Of a stretch of 62,500 nt of DNA, positions 35,797-44,717 are shown one piece after another (position 1 is the first letter of the stretch; every line of letters starts with the position of its first letter). The notes under the pieces were generated by a model. It ran no database searches. It saw only the letters and a program-made list of their open reading frames with translations, and was not told the origin of the DNA. This stretch comes from Rhizobiaceae bacterium. Its GTDB lineage: Bacteria; Pseudomonadota; Alphaproteobacteria; Rhizobiales; Rhizobiaceae. A program made the translations under genes and the position numbers. The DNA is taken from the NCBI GenBank assembly GCA_905339215.1, contig CAJPFN010000042.1:1-62500 (forward strand). The letters run 5' to 3'.

Positions 35797-36039
35797 ATGG
35801 CTTTCCACATCAAGAATCCCGAAACCGACGCCTTGGCGCGTCGGGTCGCGGCGCTGAAGAAGATCGGCCTGACCGAGGCTGTTCACACAGCGCTGGTTCA
35901 CGAGTTGGAGCGAGAACAGGCGAAGCCGTCGCTGGCTGAAAGGAGCCGGGATTTCGCTCTCGCCCTCCGTGCAAAGGGCAACCCCTCCAGAGGCCTTCCC
36001 GTCGACAAGGACTTCATTGACAGCCTGTACGAGGATTGA
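35797..36039 (+). CDS. vapB: VapB-family antitoxin (Rv0623/PSK type)
   Basis: The 80-residue protein (MAFHIKNPETDALARRVAAL) has the ‘I-NP-TD-L-R-LA-L---T-TEAV--AL’ pattern of PSK/Rv0623 antitoxins, an N-terminal ribbon-helix-helix-like DNA-binding part, and a C-terminal toxin-binding tail (GLPVDKDFIDSLYED). The VapC toxin gene follows immediately. The ATG at 35797 fits the family; the longer frame to 35743 would include the operator. Confidence 0.8.
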   Translation: MAFHIKNPETDALARRVAALKKIGLTEAVHTALVHELEREQAKPSLAERSRDFALALRAKGNPSRGLPVDKDFIDSLYED

Positions 36040-36041
36040 CG

Positions 36042-36437
36042 GTGTTCGTCGACGCTTCTGCCCTGACGGCAATTCTTCTGCGTGAGGTCGATGCCGACGC
36101 GTTTGCGACCCGAATTGAGCAGGCAAAAAGGCGCTCGACCTCGCCGCTCGCTGTCTGGGAAACCGCCCTTGCCGTGGCCCGCGCGCTCGATATGCCGCCG
36201 CGGATCGCCTTCAACGACGTCCGCGAATACCTTGGCATCGCCGGGATCGAACTGATTGCCGTTCCGGGCGAAACAGCAGAACTGGCAATGGATGCCCACG
36301 CCCGCTTCGGCAAGGGCCGCCACAAAGCGCGACTCAACATGGGCGACTGCTTCGCCTATGCCTGCGCCCGCAATTTCGGCCAGCCGCTGCTCTACAAGGG
36401 CGACGATTTCGCCCAGACGGACATCGAAGCCGCCTGA
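36042..36437 (+). CDS. vapC: VapC-family PIN-domain ribonuclease toxin
   Basis: From GTG 36042 (GAGG seven bases upstream) the product has 131 residues: MFVDASALTAILLREVDADA. PIN acidic residues are present at D4, E40 (AVWETAL), D102 (GDCFAYACA) and D121/D122 (YKGDDF), so the Mg-dependent RNase should be active. TTG 36036, overlapping the antitoxin stop, is a less likely start because the ribosome site would be too close. VapC toxins cut specific tRNAs or rRNA. Confidence 0.85.
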   Translation: MFVDASALTAILLREVDADAFATRIEQAKRRSTSPLAVWETALAVARALDMPPRIAFNDVREYLGIAGIELIAVPGETAELAMDAHARFGKGRHKARLNMGDCFAYACARNFGQPLLYKGDDFAQTDIEAA

Positions 36438-36445
36438 GGGCAGCC

Positions 36446-37195
36446 CTACTTTGCCACCCGCTCCGCCAGCACCATGTAGTTGACGTCCATGTCCTTCGAG
36501 CGCTGCCAGCGGTCGCCGAGCGGGTTGTAGGTGACGCCGGTGCGGTCGATGACCGCCAGCCCCGCCCTGCCGAGCGCCGCCTCGAGTTCGTCGGGGCGCA
36601 CCAGCTTCTCGTACTGGTGAGTGCCGCGCGGCAGCCAGCGCAGGATGTATTCTGCGCCGAAGATCGCCAGGCCGAGCGCCTTCAGCGTGCGGTTGATGGT
36701 GGCGACGAACATGATGCCGTTCGGCCGGAGCATCTGCGCGCACTTGCCGATGAACAGGTCGACGTCGGCGACGTGCTCCACCACTTCCATGTTGAGGATG
36801 ACGTCGAAGGTCTCGCCGGCGTCGGCGAGGTCTTCGGCGGTGGTCGCGCGGTAGTCGATCGCGACACCCGATTCGGCGGCATGCAGCTTGGCGACCTCGA
36901 TGTTGGTCGCCGAGGCGTCGGCCCCGACCATGTCGGCGCCGAGCCTCGCCAGCGGCTCGCAGAGCAGCCCGCCGCCGCAGCCGATGTCGAGGATGCGCAG
37001 GCCCTCGAAGGGCTTTGCCATGTGGGGATCGCGGCCGAAGCGCTCGGCGACGCGGTCGCGGATGTAGGCGAGCCGCACCGGGTTGAACTTGTGCAGCGGG
37101 CGGAACTTGCCGTTGGGGTTCCACCATTCGGCCGCAAGGGCCGAAAAGCGCTCCACCTCTCCGGTGTCGATGGTCGTTCGTCTGGCCTCGGGCAT
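36446..37195 (-). CDS. ubiG: 3-demethylubiquinone/polyprenyl-dihydroxybenzoate O-methyltransferase
   Basis: The 249-residue SAM-dependent enzyme performs both O-methylations of ubiquinone synthesis. Residues 12-35 ([20 protein letters not shown]) are the UbiG N-terminal signature, LDIGCGGG (69-76) the SAM loop, and [20 protein letters not shown] the post-loop region. The C-terminal [20 protein letters not shown] also matches. The start at 37195 gives normal length. Usually ubiG is near lysC in Rhizobiales; here about 6 kb of other genes lie between. Confidence 0.95.
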   Translation of the reverse strand: MPEARRTTIDTGEVERFSALAAEWWNPNGKFRPLHKFNPVRLAYIRDRVAERFGRDPHMAKPFEGLRILDIGCGGGLLCEPLARLGADMVGADASATNIEVAKLHAAESGVAIDYRATTAEDLADAGETFDVILNMEVVEHVADVDLFIGKCAQMLRPNGIMFVATINRTLKALGLAIFGAEYILRWLPRGTHQYEKLVRPDELEAALGRAGLAVIDRTGVTYNPLGDRWQRSKDMDVNYMVLAERVAK

Positions 37196-37372
37196 CGGTC
37201 CTGTCTCCCTTCGCGAGGATAGGAAGTCGGGTGCGCCGGGCCGAAAGTCAATGCAACATTTCTTACTGTCGGGACATGTCAGGAGGCAGGGCCGCGACGG
37301 GCCGGCACGATTGTGGCAGCGGGCATACGGCCTATATGAGCCTTTCCGATCGATCCTTTTTTTGCCATTGCC

Positions 37373-39069
<1,697 letters not shown>

Positions 39070-39124
39070 ACCGAAAGGAGAACGCCGCCGGCGGATCGCT
39101 CCGACCGGCGGCAGGCCCGCGCCG

Positions 39125-40060
39125 TCAGGCGGCTTTCTGCGACTTCACCCAGGCGATGTACCCGCGAACGTCGCCGGCCGGCTCGGTATAGGCCTTGCCG
39201 AGCTTCTTCTCCATCGCGGCGACGTAGTCCCTGGCCCATTTCGGCAGGGCGTAGTCGATCGCGGCGAGGAATTCGAGGGTGGCTGCCAGCCGGATGTCGG
39301 CGATCGAGGGCTGCGTGCCGCCGATGAAGGGCTTGTCGGCGATATAGAACGAGCGGAACACTTCCAGCGGCTCGGCAAGCGCCGCGGCAGCCGCCTTTTG
39401 CGCCGCCTGCTTGCTGGCGTCGTCCGCCTCGCTGGCGCCGACCTCGCCCGGATACTGCGGGAAGTTCAGCGCCGGGTAGGTGGCGCGCGCCAGGTAGGGA
39501 TAGAAGGTGCCGATCAGGTAGAACATGGCGCTGTCGACCATGGCGCGCTTGGCCGGCGCCTTGGGGTAGAACCTGTCCAGGCCGTGCTTGTTGGAGAGGT
39601 ACTGCATGATGGCGCAGCTCTCCCACAGCGTGCCGCGCGGCAGGCCCTTCTCCTCGATCATCGGCGTCAGGTGCGCCGGGTTCTTGCCGAGAAACGCCTT
39701 GGAGCGCGTCTGGCCGTAGGCGTCGGCCTCCTCGAAGTTGAGCTTCGCGGCGCGGACGAAGACGCGCACCGCGAGGTTGTTGACGCTCGGCTTGATGACG
39801 CTCAGCGTCAGATCCGGCTTCTTCGCCGGCTTGGCCTTGGCGGCGGGCTTTGCCGCGGCCTTCGCGGATGCCTTTGCCGGGGCCGCGGCTTTCGCCGGGG
39901 CTGCAGCCCGGGCGGGCTTTGCCGCGGCCTTCGCCGCCGGTTTCGCGGCGGGCTTTGCCGCCGCCTTTGCGGCTGGCTTTGCCGCCGCCTTTGCGGCTGG
40001 CTTTGCCGTCGCCTTTGCGGCCGGCTTCTTCGCCGGCTTGGCCGTGGTCGTCTTTGCCAT
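39125..40060 (-). CDS. Glutathione S-transferase-like protein with Ala/Lys/Pro-rich N-terminal tail
   Basis: Residues 1-80 are an almost pure Ala-Lys-Pro repeat (AKPAAKAAAKPAAKPAAKAA), like histone H1 tails or the alphaproteobacterial AKP-rich proteins. Residues about 83-311 form a GST fold: thioredoxin-like LTLSVIKPSVNNLAVRVFVR with ‘LTPMIEEKG-LWESCAIMQY’ (the cis-Pro and ESxAI glutathione site), then the helical domain with ‘GGTQPSIADIRLAATLEFL’. The tail may bind DNA or polyphosphate or reflect repeat expansion. In the DNA the tail is a GC-rich tandem repeat at 39820-40040. Function beyond a GST fold is unknown. Confidence 0.8.
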   Translation of the reverse strand: MAKTTTAKPAKKPAAKATAKPAAKAAAKPAAKAAAKPAAKPAAKAAAKPARAAAPAKAAAPAKASAKAAAKPAAKAKPAKKPDLTLSVIKPSVNNLAVRVFVRAAKLNFEEADAYGQTRSKAFLGKNPAHLTPMIEEKGLPRGTLWESCAIMQYLSNKHGLDRFYPKAPAKRAMVDSAMFYLIGTFYPYLARATYPALNFPQYPGEVGASEADDASKQAAQKAAAAALAEPLEVFRSFYIADKPFIGGTQPSIADIRLAATLEFLAAIDYALPKWARDYVAAMEKKLGKAYTEPAGDVRGYIAWVKSQKAA

Positions 40061-40118
40061 GTGTTCCTCCCTCGGATTTTGGCGCGTGGTGGGGTTCGGT
40101 TTTGCTGGGGGTAGTCGA

Positions 40119-40700
40119 CTAGTAGGGGTTCTTCGCCGAGCGGTCGGATGAAAGCGAGGCGCGTGAGCGCTCGACCATCATCTCGATCGCATCGGCGAGA
40201 TGGATCTCGGCGATGTTGTAGTCGCCGCGCGCGACGCGCAGCTTGTGCGCCTCGAACAGCACCTCACCATGGGTGAAGCCTGCCGGCGGATCGAAGCGGT
40301 AGGAGGCGAGCTCGATGGTCAGCCCCATCGGGTCGTTGAAGTAGATCGAATCCATGAAGCCGCGGTCCTTGGGACCGGTGTTCTTGATGCCGCGTTCGCC
40401 GAGGCGCTCGACGGCCTGGAGGAAGGTGACGCGCGAAACCGAGAAGGCGATGTGGTGTACGCAGCCCGGCTCGGTCGGCGTGCGCCGCGGGTCCGGCTTG
40501 CGGTTCTCGTTGGTGAAGACGGTGATCAGCCGGCCGTCGCCGGGATCGAAATAGAGATGGCTCTCGCTCGCCTTGTCGAGGTTGGGCTGTTCGAAGACGA
40601 ACGGCATGCCGAGAAGGCCTTCCCAGAAATCGATCGACGTCTGCCGGTCGGCGCCGACGAGGGTGATGTGGTGGACGCCCTGGGACTGGAGTTTACGCAT
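40119..40700 (-). CDS. VOC-family (glyoxalase/dioxygenase-like) protein
   Basis: The 193-residue protein has two VOC modules: GVHHITLVGADRQTSIDFWE with a metal-ligand His and PGCVHHIAFSVSRVTFLQAV, then MGLTIELASYRFD carrying the Glu ligand. This spacing fits metal-dependent extradiol dioxygenase- or glyoxalase-like enzymes. The substrate is not readable. It has a stop at 40119, just beyond the GST gene start, in the same orientation. Confidence 0.8.
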   Translation of the reverse strand: MRKLQSQGVHHITLVGADRQTSIDFWEGLLGMPFVFEQPNLDKASESHLYFDPGDGRLITVFTNENRKPDPRRTPTEPGCVHHIAFSVSRVTFLQAVERLGERGIKNTGPKDRGFMDSIYFNDPMGLTIELASYRFDPPAGFTHGEVLFEAHKLRVARGDYNIAEIHLADAIEMMVERSRASLSSDRSAKNPY

Positions 40701-41070
40701 GGCGCTGTCCTTCGCTGCTGGGTCTATGCCTTCGGGAGTTCGATCTGCCGCCTTGCCGGACCGATTGCGACACGTGCCGCCCCGGCGCGGACGCCCGTCG
40801 CCGATCGCGTGGCGTGCGCAAGGGGATCGGAGAGCGGTTCAAGATGGGGCAGCCGTCGCTCGTCGCCGGCGCGGCATCAGCGGCGCGCTTGCGATCGGCC
40901 CCGGCATGACAGATGGCGATTGCCGCCGGACCCGGCCTGCCGATCTGCATTTGACCTCCCTCACGTCGGACGGTCGTTCGCCGGCCAATCGTTATGTTCC
41001 ATGCTAGTCCGATTCCGCCGCCGGGCAAGTCCCGCCGCAGGCGGCTCGGCGCCCGCCGCGGGCGCGACGT
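40701..41070. other. Intergenic, no gene seen
   Basis: About 370 bases of GC-rich sequence upstream of the VOC gene and beyond the end of the ChaC-like gene. Several open frames are shadows with no family-like sequence. No clear promoter, hairpin or repeat was recognised. Confidence 0.35.
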
Positions 41071-41778
41071 TCAGCCCATGCGCTCGATGCGTTCGGCGAC
41101 CATTTCCTGGAGGCGCCAGAGGTGCCGGTCGTGGATACCGAGTTCCTCGAGGTGGCTGACGGTGGAGAACAGGTACTCGGCCATCGAGCCGCGAAAGCCG
41201 CAGGCGGTGGAGAGAACGTCGGCGATCGCCTCGGCGTCGAGTCCGCCGATGTAGCGTCCGCTGCGGCGATCGATGGCGAAAGTCAGTGCGGCGAGCCGCT
41301 CGCCGTCCGCCTCGACGCCTATGAAGCGCGGCGGGAAGGCGCTCGGCACCATGCTCATCTCGCGGCGGATCAGGCGGTGCAGATTGGCTTCGAGGCTCGC
41401 GGCCGGCAGGCGGTGGACGACGCCCGTGCACTGGCCGCCGCGGTCGAGCGCGAGCATCAGCCCGGGCGTCTCGCGGCTACCGCGGAAGCGGTGGTCCCAG
41501 CCGAGGCAGAAGGCGCGGCGCCAGCCGCGCGCCAGCGCGATGCGCCGCTCGTCGAAGTCGTAGTCCGGATTCCAGATCAGCGAGCCGTAGGCGAAGACCC
41601 AGAAGTCGCCCTGCGGCGCGCCGGCGATGATGCCGTCGACCACGGCTGCATAGTCGGCATCGGTCGCCGGCCTCGCGTTCGAGGCCACCGGCTGGAAGCC
41701 GGGGTCGGCGATCTCGCGCCGGACCTTGGCCACATGGTTTTCGGTCAGCCGTATGCGCTTTCCGTTCGTGCCCATCAT
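41071..41778 (-). CDS. Gamma-glutamylcyclotransferase (ChaC-like)
   Basis: The roughly 235-residue protein carries the ChaC signature VFAYGSLIWNPDYDFDERRI, followed by ARGWRRAFCLGWDHRFRGSR and GLMLALDRGGQCTGVVHRLP. ChaC enzymes cut glutathione to 5-oxoproline and Cys-Gly. The order of conserved blocks and the terminal ‘HLEELGIHDRHLWRLQ’ fit the family. Two adjacent ATG codons (41778 and 41775) are possible starts; GGCGGA upstream favours 41775. The very long open frame above it lies antisense-like within the MFS gene and is rejected. Confidence 0.85.
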   Translation of the reverse strand: MMGTNGKRIRLTENHVAKVRREIADPGFQPVASNARPATDADYAAVVDGIIAGAPQGDFWVFAYGSLIWNPDYDFDERRIALARGWRRAFCLGWDHRFRGSRETPGLMLALDRGGQCTGVVHRLPAASLEANLHRLIRREMSMVPSAFPPRFIGVEADGERLAALTFAIDRRSGRYIGGLDAEAIADVLSTACGFRGSMAEYLFSTVSHLEELGIHDRHLWRLQEMVAERIERMG

Positions 41779-41867
41779 TCCGCCCCGTTTCGATCCGGCG
41801 ACGTTACGCCGAACGCGCCGCCGACGGGAAGGGGGGCCGGCTTGGCGGCCAGGCAAGGGGGCGCGTC

Positions 41868-43091
41868 CTATTTCGCACGCTTCGCCGCCCGGCGCGCGCG
41901 CAGCGCCATCAGTCCGACCATCGCCGCCGCGGCGAATCCAGCGCCGGCGACGAACGTCCCTTCGGCGCCGAACGTGTCCCACAGCGCGCCGGCGATCACG
42001 CTCGCCGCCAGCAGGGCGACACCGGAGACCAGGTTGAACATGCCGAAGGCGGTGCCGCGCTGGTCCTCCGGCGCGGTGTCGGCGACCAGCGCCGAGAGCA
42101 ACCCCTGGGTCAGCCCCATGTGCAAGCCCCAGAGCACGACGCCGACGGCGACGCCGGCGATGCCGGGTCCGAAGGCGAGCGCGACGTCGGCGGCGATCAG
42201 CATGACGAGACCGGCGACGAGGATCGCGGTGCGGTCGACCCGATCTGAAAGGGCGCCCGCGGGATAGGCCGAAAGGGCATAGGCGACGTTCATGACGACG
42301 AGGACCAGCGGCACGAGGACTAACGGCAGGCCCTGCGATTGCGCCCGCAGGATCAGGAAGGCCTCGCTGAACCGGGCGAGCGTGAAGACCGCGGCGATCG
42401 CGACGACGACCCAGAAGGCGCTGCCCAGGCGCGCGAGTTCGGCGGGCGCGAGCGGCATGTGCACGCGGTCCTCGCGGGGCCGGCCGTCCGGTTCCTTCAC
42501 CGCCGTGACGATCAGCGCGAAGGCGAGGAAGGCCGGGATGACCGCAATCCAGAACACGGTACGGAAATCGTCCATCGTCCACCACATCAGGAGGATGGCG
42601 AGGAGCGGGCCGACGAAGGCGCCGACCGTGTCGAGCGACTGGCGCAGGCCGAAGCTGGCGCCGCGAAGATGCGCCGGGCTGAGGTCGGCCACCAGCGCGT
42701 CGCGCGGCGCGCCGCGTATGCCTTTGCCGACCCGGTCGACGAAGCGCGCCGCCACGACCCAGCCGACGGTCGACGCCAGCGGAAAGACCGGCTTGGTAAA
42801 GGCAGCCATGCCGTAGCCGAGCGCGGCGAGAAGCTTGCGCCTGCCCAGCCAGTCGCTGATCGCGCCGGAAAAGACTTTGGTGACCGAAGCCGTGGCTTCG
42901 GCGATGCCCTCGATGATGCCGACGGCGAGCACGGACGTTCCCATCACCGCGACCAGGTAGACCGGCAACAGGGCGTGGATCATCTCGGAGGAGACGTCCA
43001 TCAGCAGCGAGACGAATCCCAGCACCCAGACGCCTCCCGGTATCTGCCGCCACACGGAGGGGCGTTTCGCCTGCGCCGCGAAGATCTTCAT
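41868..43091 (-). CDS. MFS transporter
   Basis: From ATG 43091 (GAGGCG upstream) the product has 407 residues and twelve predicted membrane spans. The conserved loop after helix 2 (SDWLGRRKLLAALGYGMAAF) fits the MFS G-x-x-x-D-R-x-G-R-R pattern, and the family block DRVGKGIRGAPRDALVADLS matches a group of uncharacterised alphaproteobacterial and actinobacterial MFS proteins. The substrate is unknown. It precedes the ChaC-like gene by about 90 bases on the same strand. Confidence 0.85.
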   Translation of the reverse strand: MKIFAAQAKRPSVWRQIPGGVWVLGFVSLLMDVSSEMIHALLPVYLVAVMGTSVLAVGIIEGIAEATASVTKVFSGAISDWLGRRKLLAALGYGMAAFTKPVFPLASTVGWVVAARFVDRVGKGIRGAPRDALVADLSPAHLRGASFGLRQSLDTVGAFVGPLLAILLMWWTMDDFRTVFWIAVIPAFLAFALIVTAVKEPDGRPREDRVHMPLAPAELARLGSAFWVVVAIAAVFTLARFSEAFLILRAQSQGLPLVLVPLVLVVMNVAYALSAYPAGALSDRVDRTAILVAGLVMLIAADVALAFGPGIAGVAVGVVLWGLHMGLTQGLLSALVADTAPEDQRGTAFGMFNLVSGVALLAASVIAGALWDTFGAEGTFVAGAGFAAAAMVGLMALRARRAAKRAK

Positions 43092-43277
43092 GAAACGCCT
43101 CGTCTGCAACGGCGCAGCGGCACGGCCGCGGAAGCGATTCGAACCGCTGCAGGGACCGCCAGGATAGGCGGTCCGGCGTCCAGTCCACCAGCCCGGCGGA
43201 CGGGTTGCCCCATCGCCCGCCGCCCGGCCGCTCTCCTTGCGCAATCCGGGCGTTTTGGCTAAGGAGGCCGCGCATCG

Positions 43278-43299
43278 GCGCCCCGGCCTTCCGGGGCGC
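43278..43299 (+). terminator. Hairpin upstream of lysC (terminator or attenuator candidate)
   Basis: GCGCCCCGG (43278-43286), loop CCTT, and CCGGGGCGC (43291-43299) form a perfect 9-bp stem followed by TTCCGTTT. It ends about 62 bases before the lysC start and more than 180 bases from the divergent MFS gene, so it may act within the lysC leader. The T-run is weak for a classical terminator. Confidence 0.4.
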
Positions 43300-43361
43300 T
43301 TCCGTTTGATCCTACCGCCGGGCCGGACCCCCGGCGCCCGCAGCAAAGGCCGACCGCTTCC

Positions 43362-44636
43362 ATGGCGCGCATCGTGATGAAATTCGGCGGGACTTCGGTC
43401 GCCGACATCGCCCGCATCCGCAACGTGGCGCGGCACGTCAAACGCGAGGTCGATGCCGGCCACGAGGTCGCCGTCGTCGTCTCGGCGATGGCCGGCAAGA
43501 CCAATGAGCTGGTCGGCTGGGTGCAGGACGCCTCGCGCGCCGAGGGAACGAACTTCAACATCTACGACGCGCGCGAATACGACGCCGTTGTCGCCTCGGG
43601 CGAGCAGGTGACGTCAGGCCTGCTGGCTCTGGTGCTGCAGTCGATGGGCATCCACGCCCGCTCCTGGCAGGGCTGGCAGATCCCGATCAGGACCGACAAC
43701 GCCCACGGCGCGGCGCGCATCGCCGAGATCGACGGCTCGTTCCTCATCCAGCGCTTCAGGGAAGGCCAGGTCGCGGTCGTTGCCGGCTTCCAGGGCATCG
43801 CCCCGGACAACCGCATCTCGACGCTCGGCCGCGGCGGCTCCGACACCAGCGCGGTGGCCATCGCCGCGGCGGTGAAGGCCGACCGCTGCGACATCTACAC
43901 CGACGTCGACGGCGTCTACACGACCGATCCGCGCATCGAGCCGAAGGCGCGACGCCTCGCCAAGATCTCCTTCGAGGAGATGCTGGAGATGGCCTCGCTC
44001 GGCGCCAAGGTGCTGCAGGTGCGCTCGGTGGAACTGGCCATGGTACACAGGGTCCGCACCTTCGTGCGGTCGTCCTTCGAGGATCCCGATGCGCCGGGCA
44101 TGGGCGATCTTCTCAACCCGCCCGGAACCCTCATTTGCGACGAGGAAGAAATCGTGGAACAGCAGGTCGTCACCGGTATTGCCTACGCCAAGGATGAGGC
44201 CCAGATCTCGCTCCGCCGCGTCGCCGACCGGCCGGGCGTGGCCGGCGGCATCTTCGGGCCGCTGGCCGAGGCCAACATCAACGTCGACATGATCGTCCAG
44301 AACATTTCCGAGGACGGCAAGTTCACCGACATGACCTTCACGGTGCCGTCGGGCGACGTCGACAAGGCGCTCGCCGTGCTCGCCGGGATCAAGGAGACGG
44401 TCGGCTTCGACGTCGTCCAGTCCGAGGCCGGCATGTCGAAGGTCTCGGTGATCGGCATCGGCATGAGGAGCCATGCCGGCGTGGCGGCGACGGCGTTCAA
44501 GGCGCTTGCCGAGAAGGGCATCAACATCCGTGCCATCACTACCTCCGAGATCAAGATCTCGATCCTGATCGACGGCCCCTACACCGAACTCGCGGTGCGG
44601 ACTTTGCATTCCGTCTACGGTCTCGATAAGCAATAG
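43362..44636 (+). CDS. lysC: Aspartate kinase
   Basis: The 424-residue protein starts MARIVMKFGGTSVADIARIR, the kinase substrate-binding signature, with GRGGSDTSAVAIAAAVKADR later in the kinase domain and two C-terminal ACT domains (from about residue 265: ITGIAYAKDEAQISLRRVAD and KVSVIGIGMRSHAGVAATAF). It phosphorylates aspartate in the pathway to lysine, methionine, threonine and diaminopimelate and is usually feedback-inhibited through ACT. It is followed by ptsP after 81 bases. Confidence 0.96.
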   Translation: MARIVMKFGGTSVADIARIRNVARHVKREVDAGHEVAVVVSAMAGKTNELVGWVQDASRAEGTNFNIYDAREYDAVVASGEQVTSGLLALVLQSMGIHARSWQGWQIPIRTDNAHGAARIAEIDGSFLIQRFREGQVAVVAGFQGIAPDNRISTLGRGGSDTSAVAIAAAVKADRCDIYTDVDGVYTTDPRIEPKARRLAKISFEEMLEMASLGAKVLQVRSVELAMVHRVRTFVRSSFEDPDAPGMGDLLNPPGTLICDEEEIVEQQVVTGIAYAKDEAQISLRRVADRPGVAGGIFGPLAEANINVDMIVQNISEDGKFTDMTFTVPSGDVDKALAVLAGIKETVGFDVVQSEAGMSKVSVIGIGMRSHAGVAATAFKALAEKGINIRAITTSEIKISILIDGPYTELAVRTLHSVYGLDKQ

Positions 44637-44717
44637 CGAGACTTTTCTCGATCCCGGCGCTCCGGTCGCCCGCACCAGCGGGACGGCCGGAAAGGCCGTT
44701 GGAACAAGGCGCTACTG

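Noticed and set aside
39820-40040. Independent repeat element or sequencing artefact in the AKP region
   Set aside because: The repeat stays in frame with the GST domain, and AKP-rich tails are known in alphaproteobacteria, so it is treated as part of the protein.
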